Positions 8,139-14,702 of a stretch of 25,115 nt of DNA are shown here, piece by piece (positions within the stretch are counted from its first letter, which is position 1; every line of letters begins with the position of its first letter). Origin of the DNA: Ignavibacteriota bacterium (lineage in GTDB: Bacteria > Bacteroidota > Ignavibacteria > Tepidaquicellales > Tepidaquicellaceae); NCBI GenBank assembly GCA_003158365.1, contig PMIW01000194.1, positions 1 through 25,115 of the forward strand, written 5' to 3'. The notes below the pieces were generated by a model. It saw nothing but the letters and a program-made list of their open reading frames with translations. It was not told the origin of the DNA and made no database searches. A program made the position numbers and the translations under genes.

Positions 8139-8194
8139 ATTAAGAGCAAAAGCTCTTCATTCCACATTCATAATTCAGCATTAGCTTCGCTGAA
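8130..8194. repeat. Composite inverted repeat at the kinase/VOC convergent junction
   Basis: GAATTATGAA (8130-8139, overlapping the kinase stop codon) pairs with TTCATAATTC (8167-8176), enclosing AAGAGC-aaaa-GCTCTT (8142-8157). Then comes TTAGCTTCGCTGAA (8181-8194), the exact reverse complement of 1680-1693. A 15-mer (8148-8162) and a 12-mer (8172-8183) recur inverted at 10849-10863 and 10808-10819. It could serve as a two-way terminator, though no clear T run follows. Confidence 0.6.
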
Positions 8195-8251
8195 CTTCGT
8201 TTCATAATTTATTAGCGAACATCTAATTAAAAATAAATGTTCAGAATTGAA

Positions 8252-8620
8252 TTAACTCTTTGCCCATAAACCTACCACGTTTCCGTCTATATCCGTGAAG
8301 AGAGCAAAATAACCTGCGCTTTCGCTGATCAGAGTTTTTCCCGTTTCAACTTTTCCGCCAAGCGATACAGCTTTGTTAAGTGTTGATTCGATATCATCTG
8401 TCTCTACATATAGCACAACTGCCTGTCCCGAATGCTGCGGGATGGTTTTCTTCATTAATCCTCCGCTGAGCGAACCCTCGCCGGTGGAAATGTTCCAGTA
8501 AGATTCTCCCATCGAGAGTGACTGGTTAAACTTCCATCCGAATAAATCGGAATAAAACTTTTTTGATTTTTCAAAATCGTTTACGTAAAGCTCGAACCAC
8601 CCTATTAAATGTTTTGTCAT
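8252..8620 (-). CDS. VOC-family (glyoxalase/bleomycin-resistance fold) protein
   Basis: The N terminus MTKHLIGWFELYVNDFEKSKKFY is the typical first beta-alpha unit of a vicinal-oxygen-chelate module, and the C-terminal part GYFALFTDIDGNVVGLWAKS is the closing module with the DxDGN turn. About 122 residues form one complete two-module protein. The frame extends upstream to an ATG at 8656, but the extra twelve residues are Asn/Lys-rich and would lie at or before the likely transcription start. A TATATTTG -7 element covers 8656-8663, so I prefer the ATG at 8620. This subgroup is often labelled a predicted enzyme related to lactoylglutathione lyase, and its substrate is unknown. It is convergent with the kinase and divergent from the Rrf2 gene. 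Confidence 0.85.
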   Translation of the reverse strand: MTKHLIGWFELYVNDFEKSKKFYSDLFGWKFNQSLSMGESYWNISTGEGSLSGGLMKKTIPQHSGQAVVLYVETDDIESTLNKAVSLGGKVETGKTLISESAGYFALFTDIDGNVVGLWAKS

Positions 8621-8655
8621 ATTATTCTGCTTTTTATTTTTTGGAAAAATATTCA

Positions 8656-8663
8656 CAAATATA
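8656..8663 (-). promoter_or_regulatory. Candidate -7 element for the VOC gene
   Basis: The minus strand reads TATATTTG, a full match to TAnnTTTG. Transcription would begin near 8650, giving a leader of about 30 bases to the ATG at 8620 and excluding the upstream ATG at 8656. No good -33 TTG is visible. Confidence 0.4.
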
Positions 8664-8743
8664 AACGCTATCTTATTGAAAAAAGTTTAATTTATTTGTT
8701 TTCAGGAATTTTTTTTAATATTTATTGTTTTTGGTATTGGAAA

Positions 8744-8783
8744 TTAATTTATAATTAAATAGCTTAAGATAAAAAGGTCTTAA
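8744..8783. promoter_or_regulatory. Two small inverted repeats before the Rrf2 gene, candidate operators
   Basis: TTAATT-TAT-AATTAA lies at 8744-8758 and TTAAGA-(8)-TCTTAA at 8764-8783, the second ending eleven bases before the Rrf2 ATG. Rrf2 regulators often bind inverted repeats in their own promoter. The sequence is very AT-rich, so either repeat could be chance. Confidence 0.3.
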
Positions 8784-8794
8784 TATCTTTTATT

Positions 8795-9247
8795 ATGTAT
8801 ATGCTTTATTCAAGATCGAGCGAATATGTTGTAAGAGCCCTGGTTTATTTAGCTCTGCAGGATAGCTCGACATACGTTATGATTAAGGAGATTTCCGAAA
8901 AAACGGAAATTCCCCAGCCGTTCCTGTCGAAAATTTTTCAGGATATTTCCAGGGCAAAATGGATTACATCTAAGAAAGGTAAGAATGGCGGGGTCAGACT
9001 TTCCGTGAATCCCGAGAAACTTAAACTGCTCGATGTGATTACATATTTCGATGGAAGCCAGGATTACAGCCGCTGCATGTTTGGGCACAAGGAATGCGGG
9101 GTCTCGTCAAAGTGCGCCCTTCATAATAAATGCAGCGATTTAAAAAATGAAATCTACGATTTCCTGAATTCCACAACCATAAGCGAGTTTACCAACATCT
9201 GGAGAAAAGAAAATAAGGTCAGTTTAAAAGAACTTAAAATAATTTAA
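8795..9247 (+). CDS. Rrf2-family transcriptional regulator with cysteine cluster, 150 aa
   Basis: The N-terminal winged helix is typical of Rrf2 proteins: SRSSEYVVRALVYLA, then IPQPFLSKIFQDISRAKWI as the recognition region and the wing SKKGKNGGVRLS. The middle part carries four cysteines spaced C-x6-C-x5-C-x5-C within CMFGHKECGVSSKCALHNKC, in the place where IscR, NsrR and RsrR bind an iron-sulfur cluster. A redox-, iron- or NO-sensing role is therefore likely. A start two codons later (8801) is equally possible. A strong terminator follows, so the gene is its own unit even though a cysteine-desulfurase-like gene comes next. IscR-like, NsrR-like or another subgroup cannot be decided here. Confidence 0.92.
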   Translation: MYMLYSRSSEYVVRALVYLALQDSSTYVMIKEISEKTEIPQPFLSKIFQDISRAKWITSKKGKNGGVRLSVNPEKLKLLDVITYFDGSQDYSRCMFGHKECGVSSKCALHNKCSDLKNEIYDFLNSTTISEFTNIWRKENKVSLKELKII

Positions 9248-9272
9248 TAAATTATATAAATTGAAGTAAATC

Positions 9273-9299
9273 GGGGGAGATTTTATCTCCTCTTTTTTT
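9273..9299 (+). terminator. Rho-independent terminator after the Rrf2 gene
   Basis: GGAGAT (9276-9281) pairs with ATCTCC (9285-9290) over a three-base loop, followed by a run of seven T (9293-9299). It lies 26 bases after the Rrf2 stop codon. Confidence 0.8.
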
Positions 9300-9349
9300 A
9301 ATTAGACTCAAGTCACGGCGAAATAATAATTTTTGATTAAAGAAATAAT

Positions 9350-10810
9350 ATGGAAAAATATTTCGAAAAATTCAGAAAAAATACAATAGGCAATAACCAG
9401 CATTACACTTCCCCCTACGGAAAAAAAAGAATGATATATACAGACTGGGTTGCAAGCGGAAGGCTCTACCGCCCGATTGAAAAACGCATAATGAATAAAA
9501 TCGGACCCTATGTTGCAAATACTCATACCGAAACAAGCGAAACAGGAACACTGATGACGAAAGCATACCACACCGCGCACAGAAAAATAAAAGAGCACGT
9601 TAATGCGGATAAGGGTGATGTAATTATCACGGCAGGATTCGGAATGACTACTGTTATAAATAAATTCCAGCGCATACTCGGCCTGAAACAATGCCAGAAC
9701 CAACAGTTTAAAATATGCGAATCCAAAGGAAAAAAACCCGTTGTATTCATCACGCATATGGAGCATCACTCCAATCACACATCATGGTTCGAAACCATTG
9801 CTGATGTCGTACAGATAAAGCCCGACAAAGAGCTTCTTGTTGATTTAAATGACCTCGAAACACAACTTGAAAAATATAAAGACCGTCCCGCTTTATTCGG
9901 CTCGTTCACTGCATGCTCGAACGTTACGGGAATAGAAACACCATACCACGAAATGGCAAAGCTGATGCACAAACACGGCGGATATTGTTTCATAGATTTT
10001 GCGGCATCTGCTCCTTATGTGGATATCGATATGCACCCGAAAGATAAAGAAGCCCGGCTCGATGCAATATTTTTCTCTCCGCATAAATTTCTCGGCGGAC
10101 CGGGTTCTGCCGGAGTGATTGTTTTCAATTCCTCGCTTTACCATAATTTCAGTCCCGACCAGCCCGGCGGGGGAACGGTGTGGTGGACAAATCCGTGGGG
10201 AGAATTCAGCTACCTCGATGACATCGAAGCGCGCGAAGACGGCGGCACACCCGGATTTCTCGAAGCAATAAAAGCGGCAATGTGCATAGAACTTAAAAAT
10301 GATATGACCGTTGATAAAATGCGTCAGCGCGAAGAAGAACTTGTTGCAATCGCATTCAGCGAAATGAGAAAAATTCCTAACCTGTATATACTTGCGGATA
10401 ATATAGAAGAGCGTCTCGGCATTATGTCATATTACATTGAAGATATTCACTACAATTTATTTGTACGCCTGCTAAGCGACCGCTTCGGCATACAGGTACG
10501 CGGCGGATGCGCCTGTGCGGGAACATACGGACATTATCTTTTAAATGTTACCTATAACCAGTCAAAGGAAATTACGGACAGAATCAACCATGGTGACCTT
10601 TCCACGAAACCGGGGTGGATTCGTCTTTCGCTTCACCCGACAATGACTACGGACGATTTGTATTTCACAATCGACGCAATAAAGAAAATCGGGAAGAACC
10701 ACAAGAAGTGGGAGCAGGATTATAAATATGATAAGCACACAAACGAATTCACGCATAAAAAAGCAAATCACAAATATGCGGTGGATTATAATAAGTGGTT
10801 CGACTTTTAA
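9350..10810 (+). CDS. Class V aminotransferase, cysteine desulfurase/selenocysteine lyase-like, 486 aa
   Basis: This is a fold-type I PLP enzyme. The cofactor Lys is in FFSPHKFLGGPGS (Lys246), the PLP-nitrogen Asp in CFIDFAASAPY (Asp216), and a His pair in ITHMEHHSN (139-140) matches the ring-stacking His of SufS. The C-terminal loop has RGGCACAGTYGHYLL with Cys387 and Cys389, where cysteine desulfurases place their persulfide Cys. It is about 80 residues longer than SufS, with a Lys/Tyr-rich tail. No suf or isc scaffold genes are next to it, so a general Fe-S assembly role is unproven; a lyase or desulfurase with another acceptor is possible. It follows an Rrf2 gene but behind a terminator. 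Confidence 0.88.
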   Translation: MEKYFEKFRKNTIGNNQHYTSPYGKKRMIYTDWVASGRLYRPIEKRIMNKIGPYVANTHTETSETGTLMTKAYHTAHRKIKEHVNADKGDVIITAGFGMTTVINKFQRILGLKQCQNQQFKICESKGKKPVVFITHMEHHSNHTSWFETIADVVQIKPDKELLVDLNDLETQLEKYKDRPALFGSFTACSNVTGIETPYHEMAKLMHKHGGYCFIDFAASAPYVDIDMHPKDKEARLDAIFFSPHKFLGGPGSAGVIVFNSSLYHNFSPDQPGGGTVWWTNPWGEFSYLDDIEAREDGGTPGFLEAIKAAMCIELKNDMTVDKMRQREEELVAIAFSEMRKIPNLYILADNIEERLGIMSYYIEDIHYNLFVRLLSDRFGIQVRGGCACAGTYGHYLLNVTYNQSKEITDRINHGDLSTKPGWIRLSLHPTMTTDDLYFTIDAIKKIGKNHKKWEQDYKYDKHTNEFTHKKANHKYAVDYNKWFDF

Positions 10811-10874
10811 TGCTGAATTCTGAAATGTAGTTCAGCAAAGCTGATTCTGAATGAAGAGCTTTTCATTTTTTTTT
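10808..10874. repeat. Repeat block and weak terminator at the aminotransferase/csp convergent junction
   Basis: TTCAGCAAAGCTGA (10831-10844) is a variant of the 14-mer at the two other convergent junctions. TAATGCTGAATT (10808-10819) and a 15-mer (10849-10863) are exact inverted copies of words at 8172-8183 and 8148-8162. AATGAA (10850-10855) can pair with TTCATT (10862-10867) before a T run reaching 10874, a weak terminator for the aminotransferase gene. The rest of the spacer up to 11020 shows nothing I can name. Confidence 0.5.
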
Positions 10875-11025
10875 GTTAAAAATTGTCACCCATGCATGTC
10901 CTGGCAGGGGTTTCATTTTTGAAAGCGATCCTTTCCAAAATCACTAAGGGACGATATTTCGCTTTTCAAGTAAAACGGCAGAGTACATTCAAAAACACAT
11001 TCTGTTAAAACTATAATTTACACAT

Positions 11026-11060
11026 AAAAAAACCCGTCCTGATTTTCATCGGGACGGGTT
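11026..11060 (-). terminator. Rho-independent terminator of the cold-shock gene
   Basis: AACCCGTCC (11031-11039) pairs perfectly with GGACGGGTT (11052-11060), and the stem can grow by three more pairs inward. On the minus strand it ends in a T run (A at 11026-11032 on the + strand). It lies 21 bases after the csp stop codon. Confidence 0.88.
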
Positions 11061-11081
11061 GCTTTGTGTAAAAGGTTTGTG

Positions 11082-11291
11082 TTAGTTGTTGCTAACTTTG
11101 GACACGTTAGCAGCTTGAGGACCCTTTGGTCCTTCTTCGATCTCAAACTCTACTGTATCACCTTCATTAAGAGTTTTGTACCCTTCATTGTTTATGGCTT
11201 TGAAGTGCACGAAAACGTCTTTTTTTCCCTCAGTGGAAATAAAGCCATATCCCTTTGCATTGTTAAACCATTTAACAGTACCTTTTTGCAT
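11082..11291 (-). CDS. csp: Cold-shock domain protein, CspA family, 69 aa
   Basis: The single cold-shock domain is complete. RNP1 is KGYGFIS (13-19), RNP2 is DVFVHF (25-30), and the N terminus MQKGTVKWFNNAKGYGFI is canonical. Such proteins are small five-stranded barrels that bind single-stranded RNA and DNA and melt RNA structure, as RNA chaperones. Unlike most genes here it has a Shine-Dalgarno-like AAAGGA eight bases before the ATG, inside a small palindrome (AAAGAAA-ggaa-TTTCTTT) that could hide it. A strong promoter lies about 270 bases upstream, giving the long leader usual for cold-shock mRNAs, and a good terminator follows. Confidence 0.97.
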   Translation of the reverse strand: MQKGTVKWFNNAKGYGFISTEGKKDVFVHFKAINNEGYKTLNEGDTVEFEIEEGPKGPQAANVSKVSNN

Positions 11292-11343
11292 AAAGAAATT
11301 CCTTTCTTTGAAGTTTAAAAAATCCGTATGGAACGGAGTTCAA
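11272..11343 (-). CDS. Possible TTG-started small ORF overlapping the csp start, 23 codons
   Basis: A TTG lies eight bases after the perfect Shine-Dalgarno AAGGAGG in the csp leader. The frame runs 23 codons (MNSVPYGFFKLQRKEFLYAK, then RYC, reading TTG as Met) and stops 20 bases inside csp in another frame. It could be a regulatory upstream ORF that couples or competes with csp translation. The AAGGAGG may instead serve only in RNA structure, since a CTCC lies nearby to pair with it. This is speculative. Confidence 0.25.
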   Translation of the reverse strand: MNSVPYGFFKLQRKEFLYAKRYC

Positions 11344-11554
11344 AAAGTTAACCTCCTTGGAATTTTGGGCTTTTAAACGTTCAAAGCCGAAAAAAACAGA
11401 ATGAACTGTTCTACATCGGCATCCAATTACTGTGGAGTAACTTTCTAAAGAAAGGTTGCTTGCAGTAAATTTGGAACTTAAAAGCTTGGCAAAACAACAA
11501 TTGAAAAAACGCCACCCCGTTTTTTACGCGGGATAAATCAAGGTATTACTTTTG
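11292..11554 (-). promoter_or_regulatory. Long 5' leader of the cold-shock mRNA
   Basis: About 260 bases separate the predicted transcription start from the csp ATG. The leader holds several possible hairpins, a strong AAGGAGG (+ strand 11352-11358) far from the csp start, and the palindrome covering the true ribosome site. Long structured leaders are a known feature of cspA-type genes, where they act as thermosensors. The leader accounts for most of the 371 bases between csp and ccoH; the remainder (11592-11662) shows nothing recognisable. Confidence 0.6.
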
Positions 11555-11560
11555 ACCAAA

Positions 11561-11591
11561 CAAATATAATAACAATATTAATTAACTGCAA
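11561..11591 (-). promoter_or_regulatory. Promoter of the cold-shock gene (TTG-N20-TATATTTG)
   Basis: On the minus strand a TTG (11591-11589) is followed after 20 bases by TATATTTG (11568-11561). This fits the Bacteroidota -33/-7 consensus in both sequence and spacing and is the best promoter match in the window. Transcription would start near 11554. Confidence 0.6.
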
Positions 11592-11662
11592 TAGCTAACA
11601 TATAAAAAAAATACATATTTCAGATAGTAATATAATCGCTGTTTTTATGTAAAATGTGTGTT

Positions 11663-12100
11663 TTATGGAATGTTTATCATTACTTCGTCGGAATATTCTG
11701 CACCCCCGGAAGTCCAGTTTAGCTTGATTTTCCAGAATCCTTTTGCGAGCTTATCTGTCGAAATGCCCTGAAAACAAAGGGAATCGGCGGATACTGGCAA
11801 CTTTATGTCCTTCGCCGGGTCTGACGGCCGGTATAATAAAATGTAGTCTTTCGGGTTATTTTTATCGGGTAAATTAGGGAACTTTAATTTTATGCTGTTT
11901 TCGATTATCCCGATTTCGGTTTTTTCCTTTAATGCCCTGGTTCTGCTGTTTCTGTCAATCTGGTCCTGAAACTTCAATTCCTTATCATAGTAATTTTCCG
12001 TTACAAGGTCAACGCTCTGAGTCATTGCAAAAAACACGCTCGCAAGTACGATCATCACAAACCCGCCGTATAAAAACGCTATTTTATATCCCCAATTCAT
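11663..12100 (-). CDS. ccoH: FixH/CcoH-like cbb3 oxidase assembly protein, 145 aa
   Basis: A single N-terminal membrane anchor (about residues 6-26, WGYKIAFLYGGFVMIVLASVF) is followed by VTENYYDKELKFQDQIDR, the hallmark of the FixH family, and a small beta-rich periplasmic domain. The protein helps assemble or stabilise the cbb3 oxidase. It is the last gene of the oxidase cluster, 98 bases after ccoG; that spacer contains GTTATTGAGTTA-type low-complexity sequence but no gene. The length is normal. Confidence 0.88.
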   Translation of the reverse strand: MNWGYKIAFLYGGFVMIVLASVFFAMTQSVDLVTENYYDKELKFQDQIDRNSRTRALKEKTEIGIIENSIKLKFPNLPDKNNPKDYILLYRPSDPAKDIKLPVSADSLCFQGISTDKLAKGFWKIKLNWTSGGAEYSDEVMINIP

Positions 12101-12198
12101 TTCTTGTTTATTCAGTTATTTGGTTATTGAGTTAATTTGTTAAAAATGTAAGTATCAAATTGTAAAAGTAAAAATCAGCGAAATCATTTAATCAGTGA

Positions 12199-13581
12199 TT
12201 ATTGTTTGTTCGGTCCCAGAAAATTCGTCTTTATTTCGTTCAAAACTTTTCCGTCTGCGATTACCTGAAGTGTTAATGGAATCAACGTTGTCTTTATTTT
12301 ATCCTTCGGAATTAAAATCAGGAATTCTGTTTCGGTTACGCTAAGCTCGGGCAAAGAAATATCTTTTCCGATTATCTTCAGCTCTGCATCGGGATTATTG
12401 ATTTTTATCTGAATCGGCACATCTTTATAAGTGTTGTTTACCAGCTTAACCATATAAAGATTGCTGATTTTATTATCAGCCTGTTCCTGGTATAGCTTGC
12501 CGGGTGCACGGAAAATAGTAGAGTCAATTTCGGTTCTCATTGACCCGAGTGTAATCAAAACGGTCAGCAGTAATGTAAGTATTACAGAATATCCGATTAT
12601 TCTCGGCGTAATTTTAAATTTCGATTTATCCTTAATGCTGTTCATCGAAGCATACCTGATTAAACCCCTTGGAAATTTTACTTTATCCATAATCGAGTCG
12701 CAGGCATCGATGCATGATGTGCAGTTAACGCATTCGAGCTGTGTGCCGTTTCTGATGTCTATTCCCGTCGGGCAGACTGCAACGCATAAATGACAGTCAA
12801 TGCAGTCACCTGTTGTCTTCGGCGTTTCAAGCTTTCCTCTCGGCTCTCCGCGCACATTGTCGTACGCTACGACGACAGTATTCGGGTCGAGCAATACACC
12901 CTGAAGTCTTCCGTAAGGACACACAATCACGCAAGCCTGCTCGCGGAATTTCGAAAACACGAAGTAAAAAAGTCCCGAAAAAACAAACACTGCTATAAAT
13001 GCGTTTAAATGTTCGGTCGGAGGCTGATTGATAACACTGAAAAGCCTGTCGGTTCCGACTATGTATGCTATAAAAGTATTTCCGATTAAAAATGCAATCA
13101 GGAAAAATATTAATTCCTGTGAAAACTTTTTAAAAATTTTATTACCGTTCCACGGAGCTTTATCGAGTGCTCTTTGCTGTGCCGCATCGCCCTCTATCCA
13201 GTATTCAATTTTCCTGAAAACCATTTCCATAAATACGGTCTGCGGACAAACCCAGCCACAGAAGAGCCTTCCGTAAATTGCCGTGAAAAGTACAATGAAC
13301 ACAAGCACGGAAATAGTCGCAAGAACGAGCAGGTAAAATTCCTGCGGTCCGAATACAAAACCGAACAATATAAATTTTCTTTCAAGAAAATTTATAAGTA
13401 TAAACGGATGCCCGTTCATTTTTATGAATGGCGCCCCGAAAAGAAATGCGAGCAGAAAAACACTAAGTATTGTTCTTGCCCTGTAATATCTTCCTTTTTG
13501 TTTTTTCGGATATACCCAGACGCGCTTTCCCTTGTCGTTAACCGTGGAAATATGGTCACGGAAACTTTCTTGCTCGTTCAT
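12199..13581 (-). CDS. ccoG: cbb3 oxidase accessory iron-sulfur protein CcoG (FixG/RdxA)
   Basis: CcoG is a membrane ferredoxin-like protein that reduces Cu(II) for cbb3 oxidase assembly. It has about five membrane segments (near 36-55, 80-104, 155-175, 190-210 and 327-347) and two 4Fe-4S motifs: Cys260/263/266/270 (CIDCHLCVAVCP) and Cys284/287/290/294 (CVNCTSCIDACD). The membrane-edge motif GRLFCGWVCPQT (105-116) and ACVIVCPYGRLQ (216-227) are also present. After the last helix comes an Ig-like periplasmic domain of about 110 residues, normal for the family. It lies between ccoP (48 bases upstream) and ccoH. Confidence 0.97.
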   Translation of the reverse strand: MNEQESFRDHISTVNDKGKRVWVYPKKQKGRYYRARTILSVFLLAFLFGAPFIKMNGHPFILINFLERKFILFGFVFGPQEFYLLVLATISVLVFIVLFTAIYGRLFCGWVCPQTVFMEMVFRKIEYWIEGDAAQQRALDKAPWNGNKIFKKFSQELIFFLIAFLIGNTFIAYIVGTDRLFSVINQPPTEHLNAFIAVFVFSGLFYFVFSKFREQACVIVCPYGRLQGVLLDPNTVVVAYDNVRGEPRGKLETPKTTGDCIDCHLCVAVCPTGIDIRNGTQLECVNCTSCIDACDSIMDKVKFPRGLIRYASMNSIKDKSKFKITPRIIGYSVILTLLLTVLITLGSMRTEIDSTIFRAPGKLYQEQADNKISNLYMVKLVNNTYKDVPIQIKINNPDAELKIIGKDISLPELSVTETEFLILIPKDKIKTTLIPLTLQVIADGKVLNEIKTNFLGPNKQ

Positions 13582-13629
13582 TTGTGTTGCTTATTTAGAT
13601 TATTCTATAATTTGATATTACTATTTTTT

Positions 13630-14520
13630 TTATTTACTCTTTGTCGAATCTTTTTTAATAACCTTAGTAGAATCTTTCGAATCCACTTTTGTCGAATCCT
13701 TTACCGGCTCTTCTTTATAAATCAAACCTTCCGGCGCTTTTCCGTTCGGCGGATTTGTTCCATGCAGGGATAAAACATAACTCGCGACAAGCTGAATCTG
13801 TTTCGGATTCATCTGTGCTTTCCAGGTTATCATTCCCTTAGCGGGAACGCCGTTCGATATTGTTGCAAATACATTTTTAATTCCCCCGTCGTGAATCCAG
13901 AAATCATCCGTGAGGTTCGGACCGACTGTGCCTTCACCGCCGTTACCGTGGCAGGTAATGCAGTTTGCCGTAAAAATATCCCTGCCCGCTTTCAAATCTT
14001 CGGGAGACGTTAATTGCGTTACATTGGTTTCGTTAATATAGCTTCCGCTTTTCATTATCAAATCTTTTTCCTGCTGCGCGGCGGTCATTTCCTGTGTATA
14101 TTCATCAATCATAAGGTTATCTTTTTTTAGTACGTGGAAGTTCACCATGTATATCACGGCAAAAACTATCGTAACATAAAACAGGAACTGAAACCACGCG
14201 GGGGCTTTGTTATCGAGCTCCATTATGCCGTCATAATTATGGTCCTTCATAAGCAGTGCATCTATATTATCTTTTACTTTTACGACTGCCGCTTTCTTTG
14301 CTTTTCTTTCCCGGGCTTCAAATATCATAAAAGACGCAAACAAAATTGCTAGCGTATATAATAATCCCGCAAGGAAAAGGTATGCATATGTTTCGGTTGC
14401 CATCCCTTCTTTTCCTGTTGTCTGCGCTTCTGCTGAAACTGCCGAAAAGACTGTTATTGCCGCGGCTGTTATAAATACTTTTGCCGTTGTTGAATATAAT
14501 TTTTTAATTTTATTTTTCAT
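13630..14520 (-). CDS. ccoP: cbb3 oxidase subunit III (CcoP), single-heme form
   Basis: CcoP brings electrons from soluble cytochrome c or the bc complex to CcoO. It begins with a signal-peptide-like stretch (about 12-32, ending SAEAQ), then two membrane helices (45-67 and 109-130; the second has the FixP N-terminal look NKAPAWFQFLFYVTI). One cytochrome c domain follows, with heme motif CITCH (187-191) and probable ligand Met230 (GVPAKGMITW). Textbook CcoP has two hemes and no cleaved signal; only one CxxCH exists here. The tail carries repeated KDSTK units (274-294). The gene is 15 bases after ccoQ and 48 before ccoG. Confidence 0.93.
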   Translation of the reverse strand: MKNKIKKLYSTTAKVFITAAAITVFSAVSAEAQTTGKEGMATETYAYLFLAGLLYTLAILFASFMIFEARERKAKKAAVVKVKDNIDALLMKDHNYDGIMELDNKAPAWFQFLFYVTIVFAVIYMVNFHVLKKDNLMIDEYTQEMTAAQQEKDLIMKSGSYINETNVTQLTSPEDLKAGRDIFTANCITCHGNGGEGTVGPNLTDDFWIHDGGIKNVFATISNGVPAKGMITWKAQMNPKQIQLVASYVLSLHGTNPPNGKAPEGLIYKEEPVKDSTKVDSKDSTKVIKKDSTKSK

Positions 14521-14535
14521 ATAAGATAAAAATTG

Positions 14536-14694
14536 TTATTTATCAAAAGGGAGATTTTCCATTTTGTTTATATATTTTTTATCAAGCCGGAATATCCATA
14601 TAACGATTGCTGCGAAAAGAGCAACAAAAATAAACGTTGCTGCGATAGCAAAAAATTCTATATTCTCAATTGATTCTAAATAATGCTGTAACAT
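14536..14694 (-). CDS. ccoQ: cbb3 oxidase small subunit CcoQ (FixQ), 52 aa
   Basis: This gene was translated by hand on the minus strand from the ATG at 14694 to the TAA at 14536-14538. It starts MLQHYLESIENIEFFAIAAT, has one membrane helix (about 14-35) and ends IWIFRLDKKYINKMENLPFDK; the last segment matches the usual CcoQ ending with aromatic, basic residues and LPF. CcoQ stabilises the oxidase core with CcoP. Its place eight bases after ccoNO and 15 before ccoP fits the standard N-O-Q-P order. Confidence 0.88.
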   Translation of the reverse strand: MLQHYLESIENIEFFAIAATFIFVALFAAIVIWIFRLDKKYINKMENLPFDK

Positions 14695-14702
14695 AATTTT
14701 TC

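Noticed and set aside
8621..8656. ATG at 8656 as the VOC start
   Set aside because: The added residues are Asn/Lys-rich without family similarity, and a -7 element overlaps this ATG, so it would not be in the transcript.
11064..11376. + strand frames over the cold-shock gene
   Set aside because: They are shadows of csp and its leader, without recognisable protein features.
13174..13773. A 199-residue + strand frame across ccoG and ccoP
   Set aside because: It is antisense to two clear cbb3 genes, and its product is low-complexity and rich in Phe, Cys and Arg.
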